A stretch of DNA of 64,000 bases, from assembly GCA_910586565.1 (NCBI GenBank), contig CAJUIT010000014.1:1-64000 (forward strand), written 5' to 3'. Made by a program: the position numbers and the translations under genes. Positions 53,495 to 61,766 of this stretch are shown one piece after another. The DNA is from an uncultured Muribaculaceae bacterium. Its GTDB lineage: Bacteria > Bacteroidota > Bacteroidia > Bacteroidales > Muribaculaceae. How positions within the stretch are numbered: the stretch's first letter is position 1; each line of letters opens with the position of its first letter. Under the pieces are notes generated by a model. That model had not been told where the DNA came from, did no database searches, and was given only the letters and a program-made list of their open reading frames with translations.

Positions 53495-54946
53495 ATGACC
53501 ACTGACGAACTTTCAGCTGATTTGGCAGCGCAGTTGCGCGAGAAAATCGATAAACCGGTGTTTCATCTCGTTGGAGAGGCTGCCGACGCTCTCGACCGCG
53601 AATGCTACGTGGTGGGGGGCTATGTGCGCGACCTTTTACTCGGACGCCCGTCGAAGGATATTGATTTCGTAACGGTGGGGAGCGGCATTGAGGTGGCGCA
53701 GGGTGTTGCGCGCAAGCTCAAGGGGAGTCACCTTTCGGTGTTCCGCAATTTCGGAACGGCGCAGGTGAAAAACCGCAGTCATGAGCTTGAGTTTGTGGGG
53801 GCGCGCAAGGAATCCTACAACCGCAACAGCCGCAAGCCGATTGTTGAGGATGGAACTTTGCACGACGACATATCGCGCCGCGATTTCACGGTGAATGCAA
53901 TGGCGCTGTGTGTGAACGAGGGGCGTTTCGGTGAGCTTGTCGACCTTTACGGTGGTATGGCGGATTTGCAGAGCAAACTACTGCGCACCCCGCTCGACCC
54001 CGACGTGACTTTCAGCGACGACCCTCTGCGCATGATGAGGGCGATTCGTTTCGCCACTCAGTTAGGGTTCGACATCGTGCCCGAAACGTTTGAGGCAATC
54101 CGTCGCAATGCCTCGCGCATCACAATCATTTCGCGTGAGAGGGTGATGGATGAGCTCATGAAGATAATGAAGGCTCCGCGCCCCTCGGTGGGGTGGGTGC
54201 TTCTGCTCAAATCGGGATTGCTGAAGCTTATTTTTCCCGAACTTCAGGCGTTGCGCGGGGTTGAGACCGTGCGCGGGGTGGGTCACAAGGATAATTTCTA
54301 CCACACGATGGCCGTGCTCGACAATGTTGCCGAACGCAGTGACAACGTGTGGCTCCGTTGGGGGGCGCTTCTCCACGACATTGCAAAACCGGTGACCAAG
54401 CGTTGGGACGATGCGCTGGGGTGGACATTCCACGGCCATAATGCTGTGGGGGCGAAGATGGTGCCGAGGCTGTTCCGCAAAATGAAATTCCCTCTCAACG
54501 ACAAGATGAAATATGTGCAGAAGCTTGTCGACCTGCACATGCGCCCCATTGCGTTGGTTGAGGATGTGGTGACCGACTCGGCTGTGCGCCGCCTTCTGTT
54601 CGATGCCGGCGATGATATTGACGATCTGATGCTGCTCTGCTCGGCCGACATAACCTCGAAGAACCGCGACAAGGTGGAACGGTTCCGGGCCAATTATGAG
54701 CTAGTAAAGCAGAAAATGGTTGAGCTTGAGGAGCGCGACCGCATCCGCAATTTCCAGCCGCCGGTTGACGGGGTGGAGATTATGCGCACTTTCAATCTCG
54801 GTGAATGCCGCGAGGTTGGTGTGATTAAGGAGCGCATTAAAAATGCCATTCTCGACGGGGAGATTCCCAATGAGCACGAGCCCGCGCGTGAGCTGATGAT
54901 TAAGTTCGCGGCCGAGGAGCTCGGGTTGCACCCCGTTCAGGCCTGA
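53495..54946 (+). CDS. cca: CCA-adding tRNA nucleotidyltransferase / poly(A)-polymerase family, with HD domain
   Basis: A 483-residue class II nucleotidyltransferase. The catalytic motif is VVGGYVRDLLLGRPSKDIDFV near residue 44 (GG, then the DxD carboxylates in KDIDF). RRDFTVNAMAL and DDPLRMMRAIRFATQLGF follow. The C-terminal half has an HD phosphohydrolase motif (LLHDIAKP). The last 40 bases overlap the convergent gene by 10 bases. Both encoded tRNAs in this window already carry CCA, so the enzyme may mainly repair ends. Start at ATG 53495 by homology to the usual N-terminus. Confidence 0.93.
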   Translation: MTTDELSADLAAQLREKIDKPVFHLVGEAADALDRECYVVGGYVRDLLLGRPSKDIDFVTVGSGIEVAQGVARKLKGSHLSVFRNFGTAQVKNRSHELEFVGARKESYNRNSRKPIVEDGTLHDDISRRDFTVNAMALCVNEGRFGELVDLYGGMADLQSKLLRTPLDPDVTFSDDPLRMMRAIRFATQLGFDIVPETFEAIRRNASRITIISRERVMDELMKIMKAPRPSVGWVLLLKSGLLKLIFPELQALRGVETVRGVGHKDNFYHTMAVLDNVAERSDNVWLRWGALLHDIAKPVTKRWDDALGWTFHGHNAVGAKMVPRLFRKMKFPLNDKMKYVQKLVDLHMRPIALVEDVVTDSAVRRLLFDAGDDIDDLMLLCSADITSKNRDKVERFRANYELVKQKMVELEERDRIRNFQPPVDGVEIMRTFNLGECREVGVIKERIKNAILDGEIPNEHEPARELMIKFAAEELGLHPVQA

Positions 54947-55656
54947 GAGGTGAGCACGAGCGATTTTGTGTCGGCGAGTTCGCGAATGTCGTGAAACATC
55001 GGCAGATAGTTGCGATGAGTCGGGGCGAGGACCACGAAATTCAGTTCGGTGATGTTGTTCTCATAGTCATAGCGGATGAAATAGGTTGACATGTGCACCC
55101 CGTGGGTGTCGAACACCTGCCGGTAGGGGGCGATGTCGTTGATTATACCCTTCACCTCAAGGCGCAAAGCGCGGTTTTCCTGCCCCATGTTGCGTCGCTG
55201 CTCGTAGATTTCAAACAACACAAGCGTTATCAGAATCATGGCTGTGGCGATGATGGAGCACCAATACATCCCCACACCCACGGCCATGCCTATCGTGGCT
55301 GTCATCCAGATGCCGGCGGCGGTAGTGAGGCCGCGCACCGACCCTTTCATGTGAATCATGGCTCCGCCGCCGAGAAAGCCCACACCGGTTATAACTTGTG
55401 CGGCAATGCGGCCGGGGTCGCCGTTTTTCAGTCCGAGATACACCTGCGGAACGTAGATTGAAAGCAACATCGCCAGGCAGGCACCCATCGAAATCAGAGC
55501 GAAGGTGCGCACTCCGGCAATCTGCCCCTTGCGTTTGCGCTCGGCTCCCACCATTGCGCCAAGCAACATGCTGATGAAAAGTTTGAACACGGCGTTGCCG
55601 AGTGTCACGTCGGTGGATGTGATGTTGTTGTAGATTGATTCAAGAAAGGATTGCAT
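54937..55656 (-). CDS. MgtC/SapB-family membrane protein
   Basis: A 239-residue protein with about five N-terminal helices: FKLFISMLLGAMVGAERKRKGQIAGVRT is the conserved start, split here as LLGAMVGAERKRKGQIAGVR, followed by AAQVITGVGFLGGGAMIHM and VRGLTTAAGIWMTATIGMAVG. The C-terminal domain is ACT-like. MgtC-type proteins affect magnesium homeostasis or ATP synthase; the exact role of this group is not fixed. TATCTTTG (minus, 55689-55682) lies 26 bases before the ATG. It overlaps cca by 10 bases at the 3' end. Confidence 0.9.
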   Translation of the reverse strand: MQSFLESIYNNITSTDVTLGNAVFKLFISMLLGAMVGAERKRKGQIAGVRTFALISMGACLAMLLSIYVPQVYLGLKNGDPGRIAAQVITGVGFLGGGAMIHMKGSVRGLTTAAGIWMTATIGMAVGVGMYWCSIIATAMILITLVLFEIYEQRRNMGQENRALRLEVKGIINDIAPYRQVFDTHGVHMSTYFIRYDYENNITELNFVVLAPTHRNYLPMFHDIRELADTKSLVLTSQA

Positions 55657-55681
55657 TTCGGTGCTTGTTTTGAGATGTTGG

Positions 55682-55713
55682 CAAAGATAGCGTTTCAATG
55701 CGACACGTGCAAC
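55682..55713 (-). promoter_or_regulatory. Promoter of MgtC-like gene
   Basis: Minus strand TATCTTTG (55689-55682) with GTTG 20 bases upstream (55713-55710), a fair -33 match. Confidence 0.65.
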
Positions 55714-55761
55714 AACGCAGCCACGTTGTTGCACGGTGAAGTAGCTTAGTTACGGGAGAGG

Positions 55762-56490
55762 TTAGACCGAGACCTTGAAAATGCTTTCGCCGGCCTTTAC
55801 GATGTAGATGCCCGAGGGAACGGAGCGGGTGCCGCGCGCCCCTGAGTAGAGCATCGTGCCGTTGACGGTGTAGATTTCAACACGGATATTGTCGGGACAT
55901 TCAACCGAGATGCTCCCGGTGCCGGTTGTTACAGAAATGTCGGCTTCAACATCGTCAACAACCGATTTCAAACCGGTCACAATTTGTTTTTCGGCGAATC
56001 GGCTCCACGGCTGTGTGGTGCGGTAGGCTTCCTGTTGAGCTTCGGGCAGACTTTTCCAGATGTCGAGTGTGGCCTGTGCATAGATGGCGTCGGAGAAGGG
56101 GTCCCCTTCAACAATCGGCAGGTTGTAGCGCATCACGGTAACCGTTTGCAGGTTCGGGGCGGCAAACGCATTGTTACCGATGGTGAGCGACATATATGTG
56201 GAGGTGGATTTTGTGGGGCCGAAAGTGAGTGAGGTCATAACCTCGCATACCGCAAAGACGTTTTCGTTCACTTTTGTGACGTAGTAGTTATGGCTGTCAT
56301 CCCTTCTCACTCCCTCGGGAATCACTACGTTGGCCGGAAGATCGTCGGTGTAACCTATAATTGTGGCGTTGGTGCCGTTTCCGTCGTAGGTGATTCCGTC
56401 GATGGTGAATTCAACAGCTGAGGCATTGAATGCTGTTGCAGTTAAAATCAAGCCTGTTGTTGCAGTGATTAATGTTTTAAGAGTGTTCAT
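55762..56490 (-). CDS. Secreted protein with BspA-like beta repeat and C-terminal sorting-like module
   Basis: A 242-residue exported protein. The signal peptide ends near residue 26 (TATAFNASA). The core resembles a truncated BspA-like leucine-rich or beta-helical unit (VEFTIDGITYDGNGTNATII, PANVVIPEGV, SLTIGNNAFAAPNLQTVTV). The last 60 residues (VEIYTVNGTMLYSGARGTRS, PSGIYIVKAGESIFKVSV) match the short C-terminal beta module found on secreted Bacteroidales proteins. Host-contact or matrix roles are possible but not shown. The gap 56491-56733 holds no other gene. Confidence 0.7.
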   Translation of the reverse strand: MNTLKTLITATTGLILTATAFNASAVEFTIDGITYDGNGTNATIIGYTDDLPANVVIPEGVRRDDSHNYYVTKVNENVFAVCEVMTSLTFGPTKSTSTYMSLTIGNNAFAAPNLQTVTVMRYNLPIVEGDPFSDAIYAQATLDIWKSLPEAQQEAYRTTQPWSRFAEKQIVTGLKSVVDDVEADISVTTGTGSISVECPDNIRVEIYTVNGTMLYSGARGTRSVPSGIYIVKAGESIFKVSV

Positions 56491-56733
56491 AGTCAAATTC
56501 TTAAAGTGTGTTAGTCATAAATAAACAGTGAAACGCCACGTTTGTGGGGCGGTGTTTTGAATGTATAACGAGCCGTGGGGTGTTAAAGTTCGTTTGTATC
56601 TGCCGTGTGAGCTGCGGGAGGTTCAACCATTTGTCGGAGCTGTGCGTTTATCTGTCAGCTTCGGAGAGTGAACCGCCGCTATGTGCGGTTGTGAGTTCCT
56701 CCTCCGGCTTATTGAAACTTAAAATATTAAGAT

Positions 56734-57027
56734 ATGGATTACACACAGATGATTGAAAGCGGGAAGGTAGTGCTTGTTGAATTTTTTGCAAGCTGGTGCC
56801 CTCACTGCCACAAAATGATGCCCGTGGTTGGGCAGATTGAAGAACTGCTAGCCGGCAGAGTACCTGTTTATAAGCTCGATATTGATGACAATCAGGATGC
56901 GGCGGCTGCTGCGTCGGTCGACACCGTTCCAACATTCCTGCTCTATGCCGACGGAAAATTGGTTTGGCGTCACAGCGGCGAAATCGACGGTGAGGTGCTT
57001 TACGGCAAAGTGGAGTCGTTTCTTTAA
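56734..57027 (+). CDS. Thioredoxin
   Basis: A 97-residue single-domain thioredoxin with active site WCPHC (21-25), a central DVDTVPTF-like cis-proline loop (SVDTVPTFLLY) and LDIDDNQDAA. There is no signal peptide, so it is cytosolic. WCPHC, instead of WCGPC, is closer to DsbA-like sites and may make it more oxidising. It lies 15 bases before the VKOR-like gene, which suggests a shared disulfide task. Confidence 0.92.
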   Translation: MDYTQMIESGKVVLVEFFASWCPHCHKMMPVVGQIEELLAGRVPVYKLDIDDNQDAAAAASVDTVPTFLLYADGKLVWRHSGEIDGEVLYGKVESFL

Positions 57028-57042
57028 TCTCCTGAGGTGTCT

Positions 57043-58053
57043 ATGGCAGGACGAGACAATAACCGGCCTCATTCGATATTCACCGATTTCCTGACGGCGC
57101 TCGGGGTGCCTTTTACCGCTACCTATGCGGTGGAGCGCTTCGAGTCGATGCCGTTCAAATCGCTGTTCGGCATGTCGAAGTTGCTGAAAGAATATGGGGT
57201 TGAGAGTGAGGGAGTGAAGCTTGCATCGGTTGCCGATGTGGTCAAACTCCCCGTGCCGTTTATTGCGGCCACAGCTGTGGGTCCGGTAATTGTTATGCAG
57301 GTGGGGAACGGGTTGCTAAACTATAAGTCGCATGGAGTGCCCGAATCCATGCCGCTCGACGATTTCATCTCGGCGTGGGATGGCACGGCTTTTTTAGCCT
57401 ATCCATCGCATGATGCCTGCGAGCCCGATTATAGCTCCCACCGGCTTACCGAACTGGTGCGCTCAATGGCGCGGTGTGCGTTGTGGGTGTGCGTGGCTGT
57501 TCTGTTGGTCTATTCGTTGTGGGCGTCGGGCATTGTGCATTCGGCCTCGCTGCTTGCCGTTGCGGCGCTTGATGTGGCCGGACTCTACGTGACATGGCTG
57601 CTGCTGCAGAAAACGCTTAACATCCACACCAGGGCTGCCGAGCGCGTGTGTGGAATCATTGAGCAGGGTGGATGCGACAACGTTCTGAAAACCGGTGCGT
57701 CAAAATTGTTTGGCGTGTTCAGTTGGAGCGAGGTGGGGTTCGCCTATTTTTCAGTGAGCCTGCTTGCACTCCTTCTTTATCCCGGTTGCGCGCGCTGGCT
57801 CGCATTGTGCAATCTCTGTTGCCTGCCATTCAGTTTCTGGAGTGTTTGGTATCAGAAATTCCGTGCAAAAGCATGGTGCACGCTTTGCCTCACGGTGCAG
57901 GCTCTGTTGTGGCTGCAGTTTTTCTGCTATCTGGCGGGAGGTGTGCTGAAGCATGCTTTTCCGCTTGGCACAGGCTTTTTTGCACTCGGCGTGGTTTATG
58001 TTACGGTGCTTTTGGCTCTTAACCGCGTTATGCCGCATTTTGAGGCCCGGTAA
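57043..58053 (+). CDS. VKOR-family disulfide-forming protein with C39-like N-terminal domain
   Basis: A 336-residue membrane protein. Residues about 8-120 resemble a C39-peptidase-like domain (FLTALGVPFTATYAVERF, GVKLASVADVVKLPVPFIAA) but without the catalytic cysteine. The rest has about five helices and the VKOR motif: a cysteine pair region GIIEQGGCDNVL (near residue 205), GVFSWSEVGFAYF and the CxxC AWCTLC near residues 279-282. VKOR homologues oxidise partner proteins and pass electrons to quinones. ATG 57043 is preferred over GTG 57037. Together with the thioredoxin it forms an oxidative-folding pair. Confidence 0.87.
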   Translation: MAGRDNNRPHSIFTDFLTALGVPFTATYAVERFESMPFKSLFGMSKLLKEYGVESEGVKLASVADVVKLPVPFIAATAVGPVIVMQVGNGLLNYKSHGVPESMPLDDFISAWDGTAFLAYPSHDACEPDYSSHRLTELVRSMARCALWVCVAVLLVYSLWASGIVHSASLLAVAALDVAGLYVTWLLLQKTLNIHTRAAERVCGIIEQGGCDNVLKTGASKLFGVFSWSEVGFAYFSVSLLALLLYPGCARWLALCNLCCLPFSFWSVWYQKFRAKAWCTLCLTVQALLWLQFFCYLAGGVLKHAFPLGTGFFALGVVYVTVLLALNRVMPHFEAR

Positions 58054-58094
58054 GCCTCGAATCGTTTACGAAAAATCAAACGTATTGCTTGCTT

Positions 58095-58295
58095 ATGAAA
58101 CCGCATCCATTGAAACTTTCACGCCCCGAGGGGCTTGACTGCCATCGGTTGTCGGCGGCGGAACTTAACGAAGTGCGCTTCCACACCAACGGCTCTGTAA
58201 TCACGCCGCGTGCGCTTGGAGGCGCGGCTGTGGCTGCGTCCCCTTCAGCGGGGGCGACAGTGGTAAGGGGTAAAAATGAAAATGGACGCAACTGA
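58095..58295 (+). CDS. Candidate small peptide with LSxxEL leader-like segment
   Basis: A 66-residue peptide read from ATG 58095, 41 bases after the VKOR gene. The N-terminal part (LDCHRLSAAELNEVRF) matches the LSxxELxxV pattern of Bacteroidetes peptide-precursor leaders, and a GG (ALGGAAVAASPSAG) could mark a cleavage site. One Cys lies in the leader, none in the core. The stop codon falls in the loop of a terminator hairpin, so the gene and terminator are nested. Modifying enzymes are not adjacent, so a maturation pathway is not shown. It could equally be an unrelated small protein. Confidence 0.4.
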   Translation: MKPHPLKLSRPEGLDCHRLSAAELNEVRFHTNGSVITPRALGGAAVAASPSAGATVVRGKNENGRN

Positions 58296-58318
58296 AAAGT
58301 TGCATCCATTTTTGCTTT
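58279..58318. terminator. Terminator shared by small peptide gene and tRNA-Pro
   Basis: Stem AATGGACGCAACT / AGTTGCATCCATT with loop GAAA and flanking A/T runs on both sides. It ends the rightward Trx-VKOR-peptide transcript and the leftward tRNA. Confidence 0.85.
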
Positions 58319-58395
58319 TGGTCGGGGTGACTAGACTCGAACTAGCGACCTCACGCCCCCCAGACGCGTACTCTAACCAACTGAGCTACACCCCG
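58319..58395 (-). tRNA. tRNA-Pro (anticodon GGG)
   Basis: The minus strand folds as a full cloverleaf. Acceptor CGGGGTG/CACCCCG, D arm GCTCAGTTGGTTAGAGT, anticodon loop CTGGGGG with anticodon GGG, T arm GTTCGAGTC, discriminator A and encoded CCA. Its promoter is at 58517-58486. Confidence 0.96.
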
Positions 58396-58485
58396 AATAA
58401 TTGACCGTGGCCGACTTGCCTGTGTGCCTTCTGTGAAGGTGACCTCTCGTGGTCTTTGGCAGTGGGCTTGGCCTCAAAAGCGATG

Positions 58486-58517
58486 CAAAGGTAGGCACTT
58501 TTTTGATTCCTGCCAAA
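58486..58517 (-). promoter_or_regulatory. Promoter of tRNA-Pro
   Basis: Minus strand TTTG (58517-58514), 20 bases, TACCTTTG (58493-58486). A clear consensus match, about 90 bases before the tRNA. Confidence 0.85.
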
Positions 58518-58760
58518 TTTTCGGGCAACTTTTTTTGAGATTTTTTGCAACTAAATTTTGCTATCGGATGGAACACGTTAATAATCAGTCGGTAGCTTAC
58601 GAAAGAAAAAATGAGCGTTTTTGGACTATGTGTTCACCATGCTGCATGTTAATAAGCGGTCATAGTTTATCGCTGTCTGAACTTTTGATTCCTCACGGTA
58701 GCTTTTTTGGCGTTGAAAGGTGTTATAATAATGAGATTATCCCAATACGTAGCATCCGAT

Positions 58761-58792
58761 TTTGTGCGCCTGCAAATTAATTGCTATTTTTG
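58761..58792 (+). promoter_or_regulatory. Promoter of the ArgC-like gene
   Basis: TTTG at 58761-58764, 20 bases, TATTTTTG at 58785-58792. It puts the transcript start about 40 bases before the ATG at 58840. The gap 58518-58760 holds no gene. Confidence 0.8.
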
Positions 58793-58839
58793 CATAGTTG
58801 ACTGCGCCTGCCGTCGTCTCACTTAACAATCTTCATATC

Positions 58840-59871
58840 ATGATAAAAGTTGGAATCCTGGCTGCCGATACCCCCGCCGCCGGTGAATTGATAAGAATTC
58901 TTATAAACCACCCCGATGTTGAGCTTAAAACTCTTGCATCTGATGCCAATGCAGGTGTGCATGTCACACGGCTGCACCGTGGCCTCACCGGCGATTCCAA
59001 CCTCGAATTGTTGCCCGTTTCGGCGCTCGTTCCCGAGGGGCACGATGTGGTATTCCTGTGTGGCGAGCCTTGGATGGCCATTAGATGGATGGAGCAGCAC
59101 GAGGCTGCGGCAGCAGAGGGTGAGGTGCGGTTGATTGACCTCACCGGGGCTTTCAGGGATGGAAGCTATAGTATGGTGTATGGATTTCCCGAGCAGAATC
59201 GCAAGGCGCTTGTGCGCGGAGCCACGCGTGCATCTGTTCCGTCGGCTGTGGCAATGGCCATTGAACCGGCCCTGTTTCCGTTGGCAAAGAACGGCGTGCT
59301 GTCGGCAGGGGTGAGTGCGTTGGTGTCGGTGCCCGACCCTGTTCCATTCGAGCCTGCGCAGCTTGAGTTTGGCGGTTCGCTTGAACAACAATTGCTGTCG
59401 TCGACACGATTGGACCCCATTGCACCGCAGGAGCACCGTCCCGACGGCGATTCGGCCTCCGCAGAGGTGACGGCTGCAGTTAAAAGCATGCAAAGCTCAT
59501 TTCCGTGGCCTGTGCGGGTGAAGCTGTCGCGCAACACTAATCATGCACGAGGAATCACCGCCAAGGTGACAACCGAGTGCTCAGTGGCTTTGGGCGAACT
59601 TGAACGGATGTTTGCCGACGCCTACGAAGATCACAATTTCACTTATCCCGTTGCTGAGATTCCTGTTGAGGCCGATGTGGCCAACACCAACAAATGCCTT
59701 TTGAACCTTCGCTATACAACGGGAGTGGATTCTGGCTTGCCGGTGCTTGAGATAAGCACCGTTATCGACGGATTGCTCAAAGGGGCTGCAGGCACCGCGG
59801 TGCATTGCATGAATCTGCTTTTCGGGTTGTCGGAGCGCACAGGCCTGGCGTTGAAAGCCTCGGTTGTCTGA
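58840..59871 (+). CDS. ArgC-like protein lacking the catalytic cysteine
   Basis: A 343-residue protein clearly homologous along its length to N-acetyl-gamma-glutamyl-phosphate reductase (ArgC): AAGELIRILINHPDVE near the start, MVYGFPEQNRKALV, ANTNKCLLNLRY and LLKGAAGTAVHCMNLLFG near the end. The catalytic NPGC motif of active ArgC reads VPSA at residues 133-136, so the nucleophile Cys is Ala. The glycine-rich nucleotide loop after MIKVGI is AADTPAAG instead of a GxxGxxG pattern. Both reaction centres are therefore lost while the fold and dimer domain seem kept. It has its own promoter and an intact frame, so it is not a decaying pseudogene. It may be a pseudoenzyme or regulator (inference). 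Confidence 0.82.
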   Translation: MIKVGILAADTPAAGELIRILINHPDVELKTLASDANAGVHVTRLHRGLTGDSNLELLPVSALVPEGHDVVFLCGEPWMAIRWMEQHEAAAAEGEVRLIDLTGAFRDGSYSMVYGFPEQNRKALVRGATRASVPSAVAMAIEPALFPLAKNGVLSAGVSALVSVPDPVPFEPAQLEFGGSLEQQLLSSTRLDPIAPQEHRPDGDSASAEVTAAVKSMQSSFPWPVRVKLSRNTNHARGITAKVTTECSVALGELERMFADAYEDHNFTYPVAEIPVEADVANTNKCLLNLRYTTGVDSGLPVLEISTVIDGLLKGAAGTAVHCMNLLFGLSERTGLALKASVV

Positions 59872-59932
59872 GAACTGTTCTAAACCCGAAATAAGATTAA
59901 ACAGTCTCTAAAAAGCTTTATTCCACTGAGTT

Positions 59933-60922
59933 CTACAACTTGAGATGTTGCTGTGGCGACAGATGCCTGACGAAGTCGAATTCGAGCGTGCGGCTCAATC
60001 CTTCAGCAAGGGTGAATGGTGCAGCAAAGCCCGAACTGTGTGCTTTCGATGAATTGAATTGGGTTGAGATACAGAATTTTTTCACCCTCACGGAACTTAT
60101 GGGTAATTTCCTCCGCAGCAGCCGTGCAAGCAGGTCGAAGCATTTGCCGCCTGCCATGCCGAGCCACAGCGGGAAATGGATTGAAGGCACGTGCCTGTTG
60201 AGCTCGCGGCTTGCGTGGCTCACCAGTTCGTTCATGGTCATGTCGGGGCTGTCGGTGTAGTTGAACACATTGAATCCCTTTGTGACATCGCGCAGCATGA
60301 ATAGCAGAAATGCAGCCACATTTCCCACGTAGGCCATCGCCTTGCGGTTGTTACCGTTGCCAACCATCAGAAAGCGGCCGCCGGCAATCTGCGACAGAAG
60401 ATTATGCACATTTCCGCGGTTACGTTCGCCGAATGTCACTGTGGGGCGCAGAATGTCGATGTTCCAATCGGGGTGCGATTCATACCATTGACGAGCCACA
60501 GCCTCGGCTTCGGCTTTCGATTTTCCGTAGTGGTTCGACGGTGCTATTGTGCCGCTTTCATCGCAGTTGGCCGCGCTGTTGCCGTAAACGGCTACCGACG
60601 ACACGAAAATCAACCGGGTTATGTTGTTGCGGCTCATAGCCTCGAGGGTCACTTTCATCCCCCCGACGTTGGTTTCGAAGTAGCGTTCGATGGGTGTGAC
60701 ATCGTCGCGGTGTTCGGCAGCGAGAAGCACCACGGCATCCGCTCCGGCCAACTCGCCGGTGATTTGACCGAGGTTTCTAACATCGCCTATGTGAGTCAGT
60801 GCCGGGAAAAACGCGCTTTGCTGCAAGTCGATGTTTTTAACTTCCCAACCGGTTGTTTCTGAAATCAGGTCGATAAGCCTGCTCCCGATAAAACCGCTTC
60901 CCCCTATAACCGCTACTTTCAT
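59933..60922 (-). CDS. NAD-dependent epimerase/dehydratase, sugar-nucleotide type
   Basis: A 329-residue extended short-chain dehydrogenase. The N-terminal GGSGFIGSRLIDLI binds NAD; the Ser/Thr site is FVSSVAVYG and the catalytic pair is YGKSK. The lower half (ILRPTVTFGERNRGNVHNLL, AYVGNVAAFLLFML) is typical of UDP-sugar 4-epimerase or related enzymes. The C-terminal tail (RLLRRKLPISSVRVKKFCIS) is normal for the group. It is the most downstream gene of the visible exopolysaccharide cluster. The substrate is not decided. Confidence 0.9.
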   Translation of the reverse strand: MKVAVIGGSGFIGSRLIDLISETTGWEVKNIDLQQSAFFPALTHIGDVRNLGQITGELAGADAVVLLAAEHRDDVTPIERYFETNVGGMKVTLEAMSRNNITRLIFVSSVAVYGNSAANCDESGTIAPSNHYGKSKAEAEAVARQWYESHPDWNIDILRPTVTFGERNRGNVHNLLSQIAGGRFLMVGNGNNRKAMAYVGNVAAFLLFMLRDVTKGFNVFNYTDSPDMTMNELVSHASRELNRHVPSIHFPLWLGMAGGKCFDLLARLLRRKLPISSVRVKKFCISTQFNSSKAHSSGFAAPFTLAEGLSRTLEFDFVRHLSPQQHLKL

Positions 60923-60956
60923 GCGTGAAGATTTAGTTGTGCAGTTCCGTTGAACT

Positions 60957-61766
60957 TCAGAACCGGTTTTTGATTATATCCCAAGCCTTGGGAAGGAGGC
61001 GACGGAAGGGGTAGAGCACCGATACTTTCAGTCCGTTTTTCTTGAAGGCGCGCAACACATTGCGGTTCCCTTCGATGATGTTGGACAAAGAACGTGTGCT
61101 CATGCCACCGGTGCGCATGTCGACAAGTGTGTGGGGAATGTAGGCCGAATTTATGTTGCCCTGAGTGAAAAAGCGCAACATCAGTTCGAAGTCGGCCGAG
61201 ATGTTGAACGTAGTGTCGAACCCTCCCATGCGTTCATATAGCCGTGTGCGGGCATAGAACGTGGGATGCGCCGGATGCCAACCTTTGAGGAATGCCCCCT
61301 TGCGGTAGGGCGACCCGGTCCATTTTCTCACAATGTTTTGGGGATTACGGTGACTCACATACACCAGATTGCCGAACACGCAATCGACCGCGCCCTTTTC
61401 AAAAGCCTCGGCAATGCGCGTCAGCACGCGGTTGTCATGGAAGGTGTCGTCGCTGTTGAGAAAGCCAACCACATCGCCTGTTGCCATTGCCAAACCCTTG
61501 TTCATGGCGTGGTAAAGGCCTGCATCGGCTTCGGTGCGCCACTTCATGCATTTGCCGCTGAGGTGCGAATCGGCCGCGATGCCGGAGAGCTGAGAGGCAA
61601 AGCTTTTAATTATATCTACTGTGCCGTCGGTGCTCGCCCCGTCAACTACCACCAGCTCCACATTTGGGTGAGTCTGCTCAATGATGCTCCTCAGCGTTCC
61701 GGCTATTGTCGGGGCGCTGTTGCGGGCAACGGTAATGACAGAAATCTTTATCGGGGGCGTTTTCAT
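60957..61766 (-). CDS. Glycosyltransferase family 2
   Basis: A 269-residue GT-A enzyme. KISVITVARNSAPTIAGTL and VELVVVDGASTDGTVDII form the nucleotide-sugar fold, GDVVGFLNSDDTF carries the DxD-like metal site (NSDD), and YRKGAFLKGWHPAHPTFYAR is the acceptor-side loop. It is probably for surface polysaccharide. Its start region overlaps the 3' end of the upstream gene by 89 bases in another frame. Confidence 0.92.
   Translation of the reverse strand: MKTPPIKISVITVARNSAPTIAGTLRSIIEQTHPNVELVVVDGASTDGTVDIIKSFASQLSGIAADSHLSGKCMKWRTEADAGLYHAMNKGLAMATGDVVGFLNSDDTFHDNRVLTRIAEAFEKGAVDCVFGNLVYVSHRNPQNIVRKWTGSPYRKGAFLKGWHPAHPTFYARTRLYERMGGFDTTFNISADFELMLRFFTQGNINSAYIPHTLVDMRTGGMSTRSLSNIIEGNRNVLRAFKKNGLKVSVLYPFRRLLPKAWDIIKNRF

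Noticed and set aside
56544..56756. A 70-codon plus-strand frame before the thioredoxin gene
   Set aside because: It overlaps the thioredoxin start in another frame, is Ser/Cys-rich, and has no promoter or ribosome-binding signal.
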